Assembly: GCA_020086605.1 (NCBI GenBank)
Contig: JACBWW010000015.1
Coordinates: 22,743,225 to 22,807,224, forward strand
DNA length: 64,000 nucleotides
Direction: 5' to 3'
DNA from: Lanius collurio
Lineage: Eukaryota; Chordata; Aves; Passeriformes; Laniidae
In this document: piece after piece, positions 51,901-64,000 of the stretch
How positions within the stretch are numbered: the stretch's first letter is position 1
Layout of the letters: each line of letters opens with the position of its first letter
The notes under the pieces: generated by a model
Told to the model about the DNA's origin: nothing
The model's database searches: none
The model's input: the letters and a program-made list of their open reading frames with translations, nothing else
Made by a program: the position numbers and the translations under genes

Positions 51901-54900
51901 AGAGAAACCACATTTTCCTGGAGAATGCAGAAGGTTTGAGAAGCATATAAGCAAGCAGAGGGCGTGCTCCTGACCAGCAGCAGCTTGGTCAGAAGTTGAG
52001 AACTAGGTCTCACTGGTAACAGCATGGTCCCTAATGAAAAGCAAAATATTAAGGCAAAAGAACACACACATGGTGCCAACATAAGGTTTTGTATGTAAGG
52101 TTTTGGAAACCACATCAAATCTAGCACAAAGATGACCAGTGCTATACCTCTTGTGCAAATGGCACAAAACAGGTAATTTCTTTTTTTTTAGACATGTTTT
52201 TTCATTATTTTCAATAGATCATTTGGAAATTACATGTTTCCATATAATAAGTACAGCTTTATTTATTTCCTCCCCATTTTGCAAGCCATTCTTCATTTAG
52301 AATTTTTACCTCATAGAGTTTCGATAACTGAAAGGGAAGAGAATTCACAACTATCACTTTTGCTGATAAATGCACACCTTATCTTAGAAAATACTATCTG
52401 TCCTCCTGTCTGATACAAGTAAACATCCCTGTGCAGAGAGAGGATCTATCTTGGAATTGTACAGTGCATATAACCAACTCCTCAAGAACTGATTTCTAAT
52501 CAAAAGGAAAGCCCCACATGTACAGCATTCAACTTTTTTTGTAGGAGAGTCTTCTTTTCACTGCATAATCTGTGCACACATTTAAGCTCTTTATGATATG
52601 AAAGGAATATGTTCTGTCACTTTAAAAATCAATCGGGGGAAATGGGTAATGTAAAAACACGACAGGCAAGCACTGTGCTGTAGTGGAATAAGCAATACCC
52701 AGAGAATGCACGATTCTGAATTTCCCAGCATCAGTTCACAAGACCTTATCTCTTGCCCTGCCTTAATCAAGGCCTCTGACACTGACTTTGCAGAGCCTGT
52801 TGATAACAGCAATGGTAATAAAAAAGGTTTGGTGCTCAGTCCCATGTTTGCTGTTGTGCTTTTCTGATAGGTATGACACTCTGTACTTCCCACGATGGTC
52901 GGGGTTAAATAGCCAACAATACATGTGACTTCCAGGGCACTGCTCAAACTGTTCAACCATAAAATAAACACTGCTTAGCACGTTTTAAATAAATACTAAA
53001 GAATTAGAGAGCACATGGTAGAAGCATTAATCTCATAATCCTCCTAGCATGTCTGCTGTTTATATGAACACAGACTCGGGTTCAGGCTGGGGCTGATCGC
53101 TGCCATCAGCTCCAGCCTTGAAATACACTCAGGTCCTAACTTTAAAAAGCAATGAATAACCACATTCTTCCTGAAGCTGTTGGATCTGGCCCAGTTGTTT
53201 GGAATAGGCTGCTAACTGATGAAGGTGAGATGTGCTTAAGACCAGCCCAGATGCATAACAAATAGAAGATACAGATAAAGAGAATGAACATCTTCCCCCT
53301 TTGTGCTTGGAAAAGGTGCCAAACACACAACTGACAGCTATATCCACATTTCGGCCCATAAAACATTCACACAGTGCTACTTCATTAATAGGTACTCTTT
53401 ACAGTCCACCAGTGCTTCTGTTTTACACCTCTTTCAAGAGAGCACCAAGCAGCTACTTGGTGTGATACACCAGACCCACGTACATCCCTAGAATTTGACA
53501 TGCAGTAGCTAAAGAAAACCTTTTTCCCAAATCAAAATGTCACAAACCAAGTGTACATATTGATCTTTACTTTGAGTATGATGTTCATGACACAGCCTAA
53601 TTTTATTTCATTTAAAATAATGGCAAACTATGAAAGCAAACAAGATCAGATTTATGTTGATATTTAAAAGTCTTCTGAGGTCTTCTCTGATCCATTAGCT
53701 GTTGTCTATCAAAATAGTGGATGTGCTGTGCACAAATGCATGCAAGATGAAAAGCTGCAGCTGATTTATGTTTTTATTACTTGACACTAGCAGAGTGTAC
53801 TGCAGATCAGAAAAGGCAATCTCTAAAATGATTTAGATTGGATGATTTTATGTCATTAACATATTATAACCAGAGCTCAGAGGTGATCCTTGAACTGGAA
53901 GCATTATTTCCAGCAAAACAGAAACTGGTTTCGCTTAGTCTTGAAAATAAATTAATGAAATGCTTCCATAAGGAATCTAATTCCACTACCACCTGTAAAC
54001 TCCATGGTATTCCATTTCTCATAATTGCTGTCAAGGTTTCTACAGTAGGACTAGTATGTCTTATTTGTTTTTTTAATATTTATTTATAAAATCTCCAAAT
54101 AAATGCTAGTGCACTGCAGAAGGATTTTTACACATGCTAGCTCATTTTGACAGCTGGGTTCTGCTAGCTACAGCAAATACTAATGGCAAGAGCCTCTCAA
54201 AAGAAGAATAACTTGGGTGGATATGTGCAGAACTGGTCCTACAAGGAAACTCTTAGTATTGTAAAATCTAGGAGAAAAGTGAAAATAAACCTTCAGAATT
54301 TTGACTGTTATTTAAAAGGAAAAAAATTTCCTTACTCTTACACAACTGTGCTTGTACTATTCATTACCAGAGCTTCATTTAATTTATAAATTTCCAGTTT
54401 CATGACTCATTTCTCTAATTACTTTCTGTTTTGTTTCTTTCTTTGTTTGGCTTTTCATCTAATGGCTCAGGAAAAAAACCAGGAGTGGGGTGAATGCAAA
54501 GAAACAGAGAAGTTATTTAGGCTTCTCTTTCAAGCTGAGTTTTAGGTTGTGTGTGGATAAGAATGGAGTAGGGAAAGTAGTTGTAGCAGGGGATGTGGTG
54601 GAAACTGAGGAGTTGTCAGTGTAGTAGTTCTCTTTTCAGCTGTGAAGCCCACGGTCTTTTCTCTACCAAAAGCAAGCACTGCTTGCTCTTTCCATCAATA
54701 CTCTTCTTTCAAATCCACACTGTCTCTCCTTCAACATGATTTTGCTCAAACCTTCCACTGTGTGGAAAATTTGGGTCAAGCTTTGCATTGCATTGCAATT
54801 TTTAAAAATCATGCAGCTTTTTCCATCCCTTGACAGCTCTCCAAAAGGACAGGAACAAGCCACAAGTAAGCCTTTTTTCAGATACAAGGAAAATTAATAT

Positions 54901-57330
54901 TAAAGCATTAACAGCATCATTTTATATCAGTTTTCAGTATTTTACTTGGGGTTTTTTTGTCCTTCTTACTGTTATTTACTCCCCAAAAAGTTGTATGTGG
55001 GGAAGAATTATGATTTTGGCAGTTATCTTTCCAGATTTAACAAGGTAAGATGATTCTCAGAACAAATAGATTGCTTTATTGTTATCAACACAGCAGAAGA
55101 CCACAATATGTAGCAAGTCTTAAGGACTCCAGTATATTTCATGCTTATCATCATTCCTTTATTTTGATAAAGCTAAGTACTGCAGCCTGCATCATAGGAT
55201 CAAACAGTGCCTGAGCTCAGCAATTTGGACATACATTGAAGTCAATTGTTTGTATGCAGGAAAAAGCAGATTACATACTTCAGCAGAGTCTGTTTCTTCC
55301 TTCCTTAAGATTCATTAAGTGACTCTAAGACTGTTTACTTATTAGAAAGCCTCCAATGTATTACTGGGATTTACAAAAAAATACCTACACGATCTGGGAG
55401 CACAACTCACATTGATTTTTCCAAGAAATTGCTTCCAGATTAACTTGGACACCTCTGCAAATCCAGCCTCCCATGCTTAACCCTCCATTCTGTTCCAACC
55501 AAATATGTAGGAAAGCTTTTGTGCTGTAAACGTAGCATGTGGTGTCTAGAAAAAACATCCACTAAAGAGAAGGGGAAGGATGAACCATGACAGGGGCACC
55601 CCTGGAACTGAGAATCTGAGAATTGCACCTCACAGGTGAAGGCTGCTTGTGACTGAAGCATTTAATTGCCAAGACCAACAGCACAGTTCCTGCATTTTTT
55701 TCCTAAAAGGACACTTTGTGTCAAGAGGTGCTCATGAAATTCCTCTAAACCTTGTCCAATATCAAACATCTAAATAAAATATCCTCTGGTCTCTCTCAGT
55801 CCTCCTTGGCCAAAGAGATTGACTTTCCCAGACACACTTTGAAGAGTATTTCGACTGGCTAAAATTTTACTGATGCCACAAATCAGTAAATACATGAGTG
55901 CATCTTTGCTTCTAGTTCAGAATCTTTGATTCTCAATACTGCTTTTGACCAAATCCTCATTTCTCCAATCTGAAAACATCCAGAAAGCCTGGGTACTACT
56001 TGTTTTCTATTTCTTAAATGCCTCCCAAGGGATGCTAAAACAGTCTGAACCTGAGTTTCTGCTTCAAATTTAACTACTAAACACTGTAACATACAGAAAA
56101 ATAAATTTCAAAGAGAGTAAGCTTCATGCACATCCACTTGAGCCTTCATTAGCTAATAAAGAGCTCAGAATATTTTAGAAATGGCAAGCCGTATCTTGTA
56201 CCCTATTAAAGCTGCACTTTTTCTGTTGTGATAGCAAAACGTGAACATAGAGAGTATTTCAGGAACATGGAAGGAAGATACAAAAAGGTGATGTGGGTGA
56301 TGTGGCAGCACTAGGTCTCCCAAATACAGCTCTCAAGTGAAGTGCATCCTGCTGCTCAGCCCCAGTGTTAGGGGGAAAAAAATAGAAAACAGCAGGTCTC
56401 CTCCCTTGCACAAGGTGAGCAGAGTTTGGCTCTCAATACACACCAGTTCCTCACCCATCACTTGGAGCATGGCTATGGACAGGTTGCTTTAAAGAACAGA
56501 TGCCAGCAAATAGCACAAACAAGTCTTGTTTAATTAATTTTTTATACGATTATATTACTTCTGTAACTGAAAGAATGAATGGGGATGAAAATGCTTAGTA
56601 ATTTAGAAAACACATTGGACTAACTAGTTTTCCCACATTTTTTTCCAACCATAGTTCAAGTCAAAATATTATACACTGGAATGCTCTTTTCTGTGTGTGT
56701 GTAAGGAAAGCTTAAGTACTATATATGGGTATAATTACAAAGCCACAGCTGTTTACTATGAGGATAACAACAGCTAGATTTTCATATTATCTACTGCTGA
56801 CTCTAGGCCTGAAATAGAAATGCAACTGCTTCATACTACCAAAAATAATACTGCAAGAACAGTAGCACCATCATTTTAGTAACTTGAAGATGTCCATGTC
56901 AGTGGTATATGAAATACAAAGATAAATCACTAAGATACAATACTATACTTTGCTTTATGAGTAAACCAAGATAAGGTTTACTTCCCTTTCAATTAGTTTT
57001 CTGCAGGAAATTTTATATTATCAGCTTGTAATTGGCACTATGTACAAAAATAGAAAATGTTTTTCCATTTAAAGCAAGAAAGCTGGAGCGAAGAGGCAAT
57101 GTCACACTCTGGGGTGTTAGAATTTCACTGCAGAGAACACAAAGGAATTCTTCCTCTAGAAATAGTTTCAGACCTTCAGCAAGACAAGTTGTATGTTTTC
57201 CTGCCCTGTTTACCTCTGACACATCAAGTATTAGCCACTGATGCAAGCAGGATCACGTCTTCAACAGGCCAGTTGCTTTATGTTATGGAGCAAGTCACTG
57301 TCTCCAGTGGAGAAGAGCCAAAAGAGGATT

Positions 57331-57432
57331 TAAAAACAACAAAAGCTAAACAACTAACACACAAACAAAACCAAGAAAAAATACAAAACAGGGGAAAAAA
57401 AGCCACAAAACCCCACCAAAACATGAATCAAA
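57331..57432 (+). repeat. A/C-biased low-complexity tract
   Basis: This second A-rich, C-interspersed tract is similar in style to the one at 10.4 kb, with AAACAAC, CACACAAACAAAACC and CCACCAAAAC-like steps. It could be the decayed 3' tail of a retroposed sequence on the plus strand, but the 300 bases before it match nothing I recognise. Confidence 0.7.
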
Positions 57433-58526
57433 AATAGGCTGTAGAGGCCTGAAAAGTGACATTATATTTCATAGACTGTAAATATCATTGTAGCTGTTTC
57501 CAAGAAGAGAGGAAAGCAGCAGTGCTGCAAAAAATTACTGGAACTTGAAAAACTGGAAGGAAAACAAAAAACTAGAACTGCAAAAGAGATAGGCTCGGGA
57601 AGGTAAAAAAGTAGCTCATAGATGAAGCCCTCTAAGGTAGAAAACTGTATCATCACTGCCTGCCTCCTAAGGCTCCAGGCTGCCAAGGAGAGGTCTCACT
57701 TAGAAAGGCTGGAAAGTAAAAACATGTAGAAGCTCCGTTGGGTTGATATTTACATTTGGAAGACAAATTTAACATGCCTGAATTACAGCCTGTTTTCGTC
57801 TATTCTGAGTGGATATTAGTACAAGTAAATTTTTTATCAAACTGGTCTGAAAAGTGAGTTTTACATAAATATTTCTTTTGTATAATCAAACAAATTTTCA
57901 ACAGACACGTGGTTTTAAGTTATATTTGATAGAAATCTAAGTTTGATCCTGCTTTCTGTAGCTCAAGACAATTACATGAAGATTCCTTTACAGCAATTTC
58001 TAAGCTTTGCAATCTTTTTTTTCCCCTTTGCTTTCAGAATTCACTTCCTTGGTTTCATCTAAAATCGTAAAAAATTATGCAAGAGGTTGTGGGTTTTTTT
58101 AAATTCTTCGCTTTCCCTTCCTACAAAAATGGTTCAGCCTGTAGATGTACATTTCAATACAGTAAATAAAACACAAACTGAGTAGATATAGATAAAAAAA
58201 TTTCAAAGCAATGTGTGTGAAAAGGGGAAAAGACAAAGAAGAAAATGATCCATTCCTCTTAAGTAACAACCTTTGTTGGGTAGCCTCTTCTATTAAAGTA
58301 GCCATTGTGTAACTAACAACTTCTAAATTGGCCATTTCCAATATACATGATTCCTGCATCTTTAGCTTTTATCCTCTTCTAGTAGTTGAGAGCCTTTCCT
58401 GAAGCCCTATCAGACTGCAACAAAGAACAAAAAGGACAGTGTTTGCCCTAAAGACCTTTCAGCCCAACTGCAAGGCACAAGACAGGGAGTGGTGAGAAGC
58501 CAGATAGTCAAGATGACAGGCACACC

Positions 58527-58552
58527 AGGAGCCTGACTGCTGTCAGGCTCCT
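58527..58552. repeat. Perfect hairpin, 11-bp stem with TGCT loop
   Basis: AGGAGCCTGAC, loop TGCT, GTCAGGCTCCT. It is GC-rich for this window and the most stable small hairpin I found. It is not followed by a T-run. It lies 120 bases before the CACGTG/TGAGTCA site at 58.67 kb. Its role is unknown. Confidence 0.88.
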
Positions 58553-58671
58553 CCTAGAGAAATAAAGTATTGAGGATGCATATAATGAATGGTGAATGGC
58601 TTTGTGTGCCAATGCAAGTGCTCCCCAAGCTAATACAAGGAAGTAGATAGAATAAAATAGTAGCATGCCAA

Positions 58672-58682
58672 CACGTGAGTCA
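58672..58682. promoter_or_regulatory. Overlapping E-box (CACGTG) and AP-1 (TGAGTCA) sequence
   Basis: CACGTGAGTCA contains a palindromic bHLH-type E-box (58672-58677) sharing two bases with a consensus AP-1 site (58676-58682). A small cluster of five CpGs follows within 60 bases (TCGCG, CACGACCCCGTGG). The motif match is exact, but binding is inference. Single motifs of this length occur by chance in 64 kb. Confidence 0.35.
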
Positions 58683-61600
58683 CAAAATCCTCGCGTCACC
58701 TCCTGTCTCAAACAGGGCACGACCCCGTGGTACAACACAAACAATGCATAGGCTGGGAAAGGCCTCCAGCATCACTGACAGAAAAAATGAGCACTCGATT
58801 CTGATGTGATAGAGAAAGGGAGGTTAGCTGAGAGCAGGCAAAATGTTACATGCCACAGGTTACAAAAAATACTTGGGCAGTAGATGCGAGTAGATGGAGA
58901 TCAGAAAATATGTCATCTGCCAAGACCAGCAAATAGAATTATTAGAAAGTGAAATGTGGTGACTTTCAGACTTGCACATGGCTAACAAAAGCTGCATGTT
59001 AGAGCTCTCCTGAAAAAACAAAATCATGTAAGAAGGAAACAGATGCTGGGATATAAAAGGTAATCAAAACTGAGAGGAGATCAAGATTATAGGCCTAAAA
59101 ACAGTAAAGAGATGGTACTCCCCACAGCTATTAGGAATGCTGCACACAGCACTGATGGAGAGGAGATGAAGAGCTCTGCTTTAACCCCTTTGAAATGACA
59201 ACCAATGGCAGGTGAAAATTAAACATTTCCTGCAGAATAACAGCATTGTTAAAAAGGATACCAAGAAACAACCAACACTGCTATCAAGGTGTTAATTGTT
59301 TCTTACAAAAATACCTTTCAAAAAAGGAAGCTATTTAGAGCCTACTGATACCTTGACCACAAGCTGGACTATTACTGACAAAGAAGAGCAATCTTCTTGC
59401 AATCCATTTTACAGGGACCAGAGATGTGCAAAGCAGCTCATACCCACACCTACTTTAACTTAGATACACTTCCTTCATGTTTTCCGAACACCACAATATC
59501 CCCAAGCTCTTTCTCAAGCTGAAGAAAACAGGGTACAGCATCCTTATCATGCTTTCATGATAAGAGACTCAAGAACACCGACTGCTTCTGTGTGAGATGA
59601 AGTTACTCTCAGGGATTGTTATCATCACCTCCAAAACCACCGTCCCACTCTGATCCCCAGGAAAAGATGGCATTGATTCTGTGAACCCAAGCAAACTTGA
59701 GAGGAGAACACTATAAACGCAATTTGTCAAGCAAACAGTCATAAATACCTCCTAAAAACCAGGAGACCTGAGGCAGCCAGATAACAGATTTTAAGAGCAG
59801 AATATATTAAACGAATAGCATCCCCACAGACAGTTTTTCTTACACTTTGGGCTTCATCTATACAAAACACTAAGCAAAATAAAAAAAAAAAGGGAAAAGA
59901 GAGAAGAAGAACAGGATACATTTCCTGTGATGCCTTTTGGTTCAGTAAAGCAAAGGTTAACTTAATCAAACTCTCCTTTTGGGAAATATGTGAAGATTAC
60001 ACAATGTGTAACAATGAACTGGAAAGGGAGAGGGATAAGATGGAAAAATGATAGACAGGTGGGATTAATATATTCACAAGGGGAAGTGAGTAAGTGCCAT
60101 TCTAGTCTTACCTGTCTACAGTTCCGACTCCAGCTAATGCCTAATTCCTCTTTATGAGAGTTTAAAATAAAGCTTTTTTTTTTCCACATGAAATAAAATG
60201 TTTATGCAATACATACCAAAAGTGCTTCTAATACCTAGTAAAAAAACATTAGGAGCTTGGGAATTAAACATTAATTTTCAAACACAAAAAGAACAAATCA
60301 TCAGGCTTTAAAACCCACACAATTTTGTGCATCTCTAAACACACACCCACACTGTTCTGTACGTACAAGAAATTCTCATTAAATTAAATCTGAGCCCATT
60401 TGTGGAGCTTGCAGTGGCACCACAAACAAAGTGAAAGGTATTTTGGAAAGTTCATAAATAATTTAGGAACAACAGAATAAGCTGTGTTGCCTAAGTGCAA
60501 TAATGTAAATTTTGAAACTGGAAGAAATATTTAAAGCAGTATTTTCTTAGCTAACTACAGCAGAAGCTGCACTGTCGAAAACAGATTTGTAGGTGTTTCT
60601 GTCTATACCTAAGTGCAAGAAGGCATTCTAAAGACTTGAATATAGGCATTTGTCTTACCATCAGAGGTAATTAGACATACATTTGCTACAACGCCTCTGT
60701 TATCTTCCCACACAAAGAGAAAGAATCCTTCTTTTTTCATCATTATTGAAAGACATATTCAAAGGTAACTTTCACAGAGTGGGGCTAAAGCAGTGACTCT
60801 CACAATGTGCTCAATTCTTTGGAAACAATTTGAAAATCACAAGTGGGTTCTGAAAAAAAAAACTGTAATAAGGTATTTCATCAGAATATGAATAGGAAGG
60901 AAGGCTGTGCATTTCAAATATTCCTTACACAGGGAGATGTTTATGGTCAACCACAAGGAGTGTTTGAGAGTCTAGACCTTTACTTCCTCCACGTGTATAT
61001 TTTTCTACTAGTTATTGTTTCTTCCTTTTCACTTCATGCATGGCCTAATATTTTTCCATTTCTTATGAAATATTTGTCCCTTCTTAACTTAACCAAGACC
61101 TTTCATAACAAAAGTAATGCAATTTGTTTGTTTACCCAGGCTGAGCAAAAATCTTTGCAGTTATGTTTGACCCTGGGACTGACCAGCCTCCCTCACATAT
61201 TCACAAATCTCACAATCTCCACCAACACACTTGGTTACGCACAGAATAAGAAAATTCACATCATCTTAATGCCAGGCAGCATATGTGAATATTTACAGAT
61301 TTTTATTTCAACTCAATTAATTTTTTAAGGCCAGTGATTTCTAGTATTAGGCCAGTTACCTGTATCTTCCAAGTTTTATTTGCTCTAATGTCTGGCAGGA
61401 TATTATATTGAAAAAAGATATTCAGGAGCCACTCAATGAATGGCAGAGAATTTAGATGCAAGATAAACAAATAATTGGACAACTATAATGAAGATAAATA
61501 ACTTCCCTAGCTGAAACTCACTTAATACTTTTAATTCACAGAAGTAAATAAATAAAAATTACTATTGCCCCTGGAATTTAGTATCTGTGAAAGAATAAAC

Positions 61601-64000
61601 CTTGCTTTAGATTGAAAAGTTTAATTCTCTATTTTGAAAAAGAAGGTAGGCACTTCTCAGTTGCAATGAAATCCTTAGGAGTCCCAAAGTAGCTGAGAGT
61701 GAAGAAGACACTCAAGTTTCACACCACTGAACCTTCCTGGACCAAGATGTAAGTCTTTGGGTCTAAGCAGATCTACCTGAAAAAACCAAGAGTGTAAGGC
61801 ATATATCTCAGCAATTCAAGAAAATAACTGACCAAAGACAATAGCAAGAGGCCTAAGACTAAAATCTTAAACCCAAGCTAAAAGTAAAAAAAAAAAGAAG
61901 GATATTTTTATATTCCCTTGCATCCCTAAACTGAACTGATTCTGGAAGTATCTTTTTCCAGAGTGTGGGGAAGGTCTGTATTGTTTGGGGTTTTCAGCTA
62001 TAAAATACTGTGGAAAGTGTAATACTCAATTAGACCACAACAAAAATGCTCTACAAGGATGCAGAAACCAAGGCCATCATTTGCAGGATAACAAAGGCAA
62101 ACTAGCGATTTTTGGTCTGCTCTTGGGTACCAAATCAGCAGTTCCAAGCAGTTACAAATACTCATATTGACTGAAAATAGCAGGACTGCACAGGTGTAAG
62201 TGGAGGGCAATTATACAATGAAAAAATATCATTTAACCACAGCAACATCAACAAATTTGTAGCACTGCCAAATTTAGAGTTCTCAGAGGTATACATAGGG
62301 CTGGCAGTTTAGGAAATGCACATTGTTACCTATCAATTGAGAATATTTTATATGAAGAACAATGAAATAAGGAAATTCAATACTAAGCTCTCATAGTTAC
62401 AAGTCCAATGCTCAGCCTTGGACTTTCATTCTCTGAATACAGTAGTGACTGAAAGAAAGGCTTGCACACAGACTTGCAAGAAGAAAAGAGAACAGAAGGT
62501 TCCCAACACAGAAATGATACTCAGACTTTGACCAGAATCAAGAGGTTTAAAGCTATTTTAATGTTTCTTCCTATATTTCTTCAAAATATGTGGGAACATC
62601 AGAAATTAATGACCTCCCAGTAGTGCTGGGGAACCAAGTTTGCCTTCCCATACATCTTCAAAAACAATATAGGCTATATTAAAACTAGTTCCTTCTGTAA
62701 TAAGAACAAACCTGAGAGCAACAACAGTGGAACATAAAACACTGTAGGATAACTTAAGCATCATCATTATAACAGTTTTTGTCATTCTTTATTGCCTCTC
62801 CAAAGACTTCAGAAGAAGACAAAGCTTTCAGAAAGCAAATCAAAAACAATACCAAGGATAAATTAAATTTTGGATTTACTGCTAGGCATAACCAATGAAG
62901 CATTAACAATGCACAAAATTGCATTTAAAGTTATGAAGAACATGACCAGTCTCTGGTGTTTTTTACAGAAATTAGGCAATAATTTTATTCTAAGTGAATG
63001 TTCCAGAGGGTAAATGACTTCTGCAGTGCAATAAATGGTACAGCAAATTGAGGAGTATATTTTAAAAGTAGGAGCAATTTTCCTTCCATAACCTTCACTT
63101 GAAAGAACATTATTGCTATTTTATTAAATGGACTAAATGAAAAATAAATTAGAAGGCATTTTATGGGGTTTAAATACACTTAATATCACAGTAAGATATG
63201 TGGATTTAAATGGCAGCATTCTAAATTACACCACACTGGAATCATACAATATACAGAACAATTTAAAGAAATAATCAAGCATCCTGACAGGACAGTTACT
63301 CTTGTTTCCTAGAGGACCCATGAATAATATCAAAAACAGAATATATCTCTGTTTATATAACTTATTATTCAAAATTTTGCTTCATAGAAATTAAAGATTT
63401 TGGCAAGTTATTGCTCCCCTGCTAAAAAAATTGTGGCAAAAATCAAATACCTTCAGGATATACAGCCTGCACAACCTATGTAGGGGGAAACTGTTAGATA
63501 CTTTTTGCGGAGCAACCTGATGCATTTGCCAACCAATAAAATGTACACGCTACTAATATGCCAAAAAGTTACTGAGCAAGGTTATTTTCTTAATACTAGG
63601 AGGGACATTGAGTTCTCAGAAAAAATGAAAGGAGTTTTTGCTGTTACAAGATGTTCTACAACATAAAAATAAGCACAAAATAATTACTGAAATAGGTCTT
63701 ATGTTAAAAGAGCACAAAATAATAACTTGTGATTTTTTATTTTTTTTTGCCAAGATTTACTGGGGATATCAAAACTAAAGCCTTGTTTCAGTGCAAGAAA
63801 AATGCCTGTTATATTTACCTAACTTGTAGGTGATTTGAGCATTCACATTTCCATGGATTTAATTTATTTTCCTAATGTAGTTAATAACTTTATAAAAAAA
63901 ATGGCAAAAATGTATGGGTCTCTCCACTAACCCTAAAAGGAAGTTGCTGCCTTGTACAGAGAGAGAGAAAAAACCATTGTGGAGAGGCAGAGGAAGCACT

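Larger units (their letters stand above)
48963..64000. other. Noncoding AT-rich sequence, 15 kb
   Basis: No gene or interspersed repeat is recognised. A near-pure C run (51652-51668, a G run on the minus strand), the A/C tract at 57.3 kb and the hairpin/E-box locus at 58.5-58.7 kb are the only marked structures. The longest frame (60843-61328 plus, 161 codons) starts on GTG and matches nothing. Confidence 0.6.

Noticed and set aside
57057..57437. 126-codon ATG-initiated frame
   Set aside because: Its last third is the A/C low-complexity tract and the rest has no recognisable similarity.
60843..61328. 161-codon open frame on the plus strand
   Set aside because: It opens on GTG, not ATG; composition is T-rich hydrophobic; no motif or family resemblance and no splice context.
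1..64000. CRISPR array, bacterial operon, phage or endogenous retrovirus
   Set aside because: No spaced direct repeats, no dense coding, and no retroviral gene or paired LTR is visible. The only reverse transcriptase is of the CR1 LINE type.

Overview
The window reads as vertebrate nuclear DNA, almost certainly avian and probably from a songbird. It is AT-rich and CpG-poor, and contains no gene or exon I can recognise on either strand. Two repeats place it. The first is an old, broken CR1 retrotransposon on the minus strand at about 1314-3905, showing the CR1 endonuclease, reverse-transcriptase and C-terminal motifs. The second is a tRNA-Ile-derived SINE with a CR1-type 3' tail at about 11075-11217, of the TguSINE1 type described from zebra finch and other songbirds. 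A short CR1-type tail also lies at about 30355-30402.

Layout. 1-1313: unique sequence with homopolymer tracts. 1314-3905: the CR1 copy. 3906-11074: unique sequence with a 20-bp tandem trimer (6182), a 42-nt pure pyrimidine tract (9541) and an A/C-only-like tract (10376). 11075-11217: the SINE. 11218-39180: essentially featureless AT-rich DNA with a few short duplications, small palindromes and a 25-nt poly(A). 39180-39580: a weak CpG cluster. 48553-48962: the one real compositional outlier, a short CpG island of about 410 bp in otherwise CpG-depleted DNA. 58390-58760: a perfect 11-bp hairpin and an overlapping CACGTG/TGAGTCA site close to a small CpG cluster. The remainder to 64000 shows nothing identifiable.

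Interpretation. This is most simply intergenic DNA or the inside of a very long intron. No coding operon, RNA gene, CRISPR-like array or other gene system is visible, and the open reading frames present look like chance frames; many of the longest open on GTG or TTG rather than ATG. The only functional link I can support is between repeats. The CR1 copy and the SINE end in the same type of 8-bp ATTCTRTG-like unit, as expected if CR1 machinery mobilises the SINE. The best candidate for undiscovered function is the CpG island at 48.55-48.96 kb, which could be an unannotated or alternative promoter. I found no convincing novel system.
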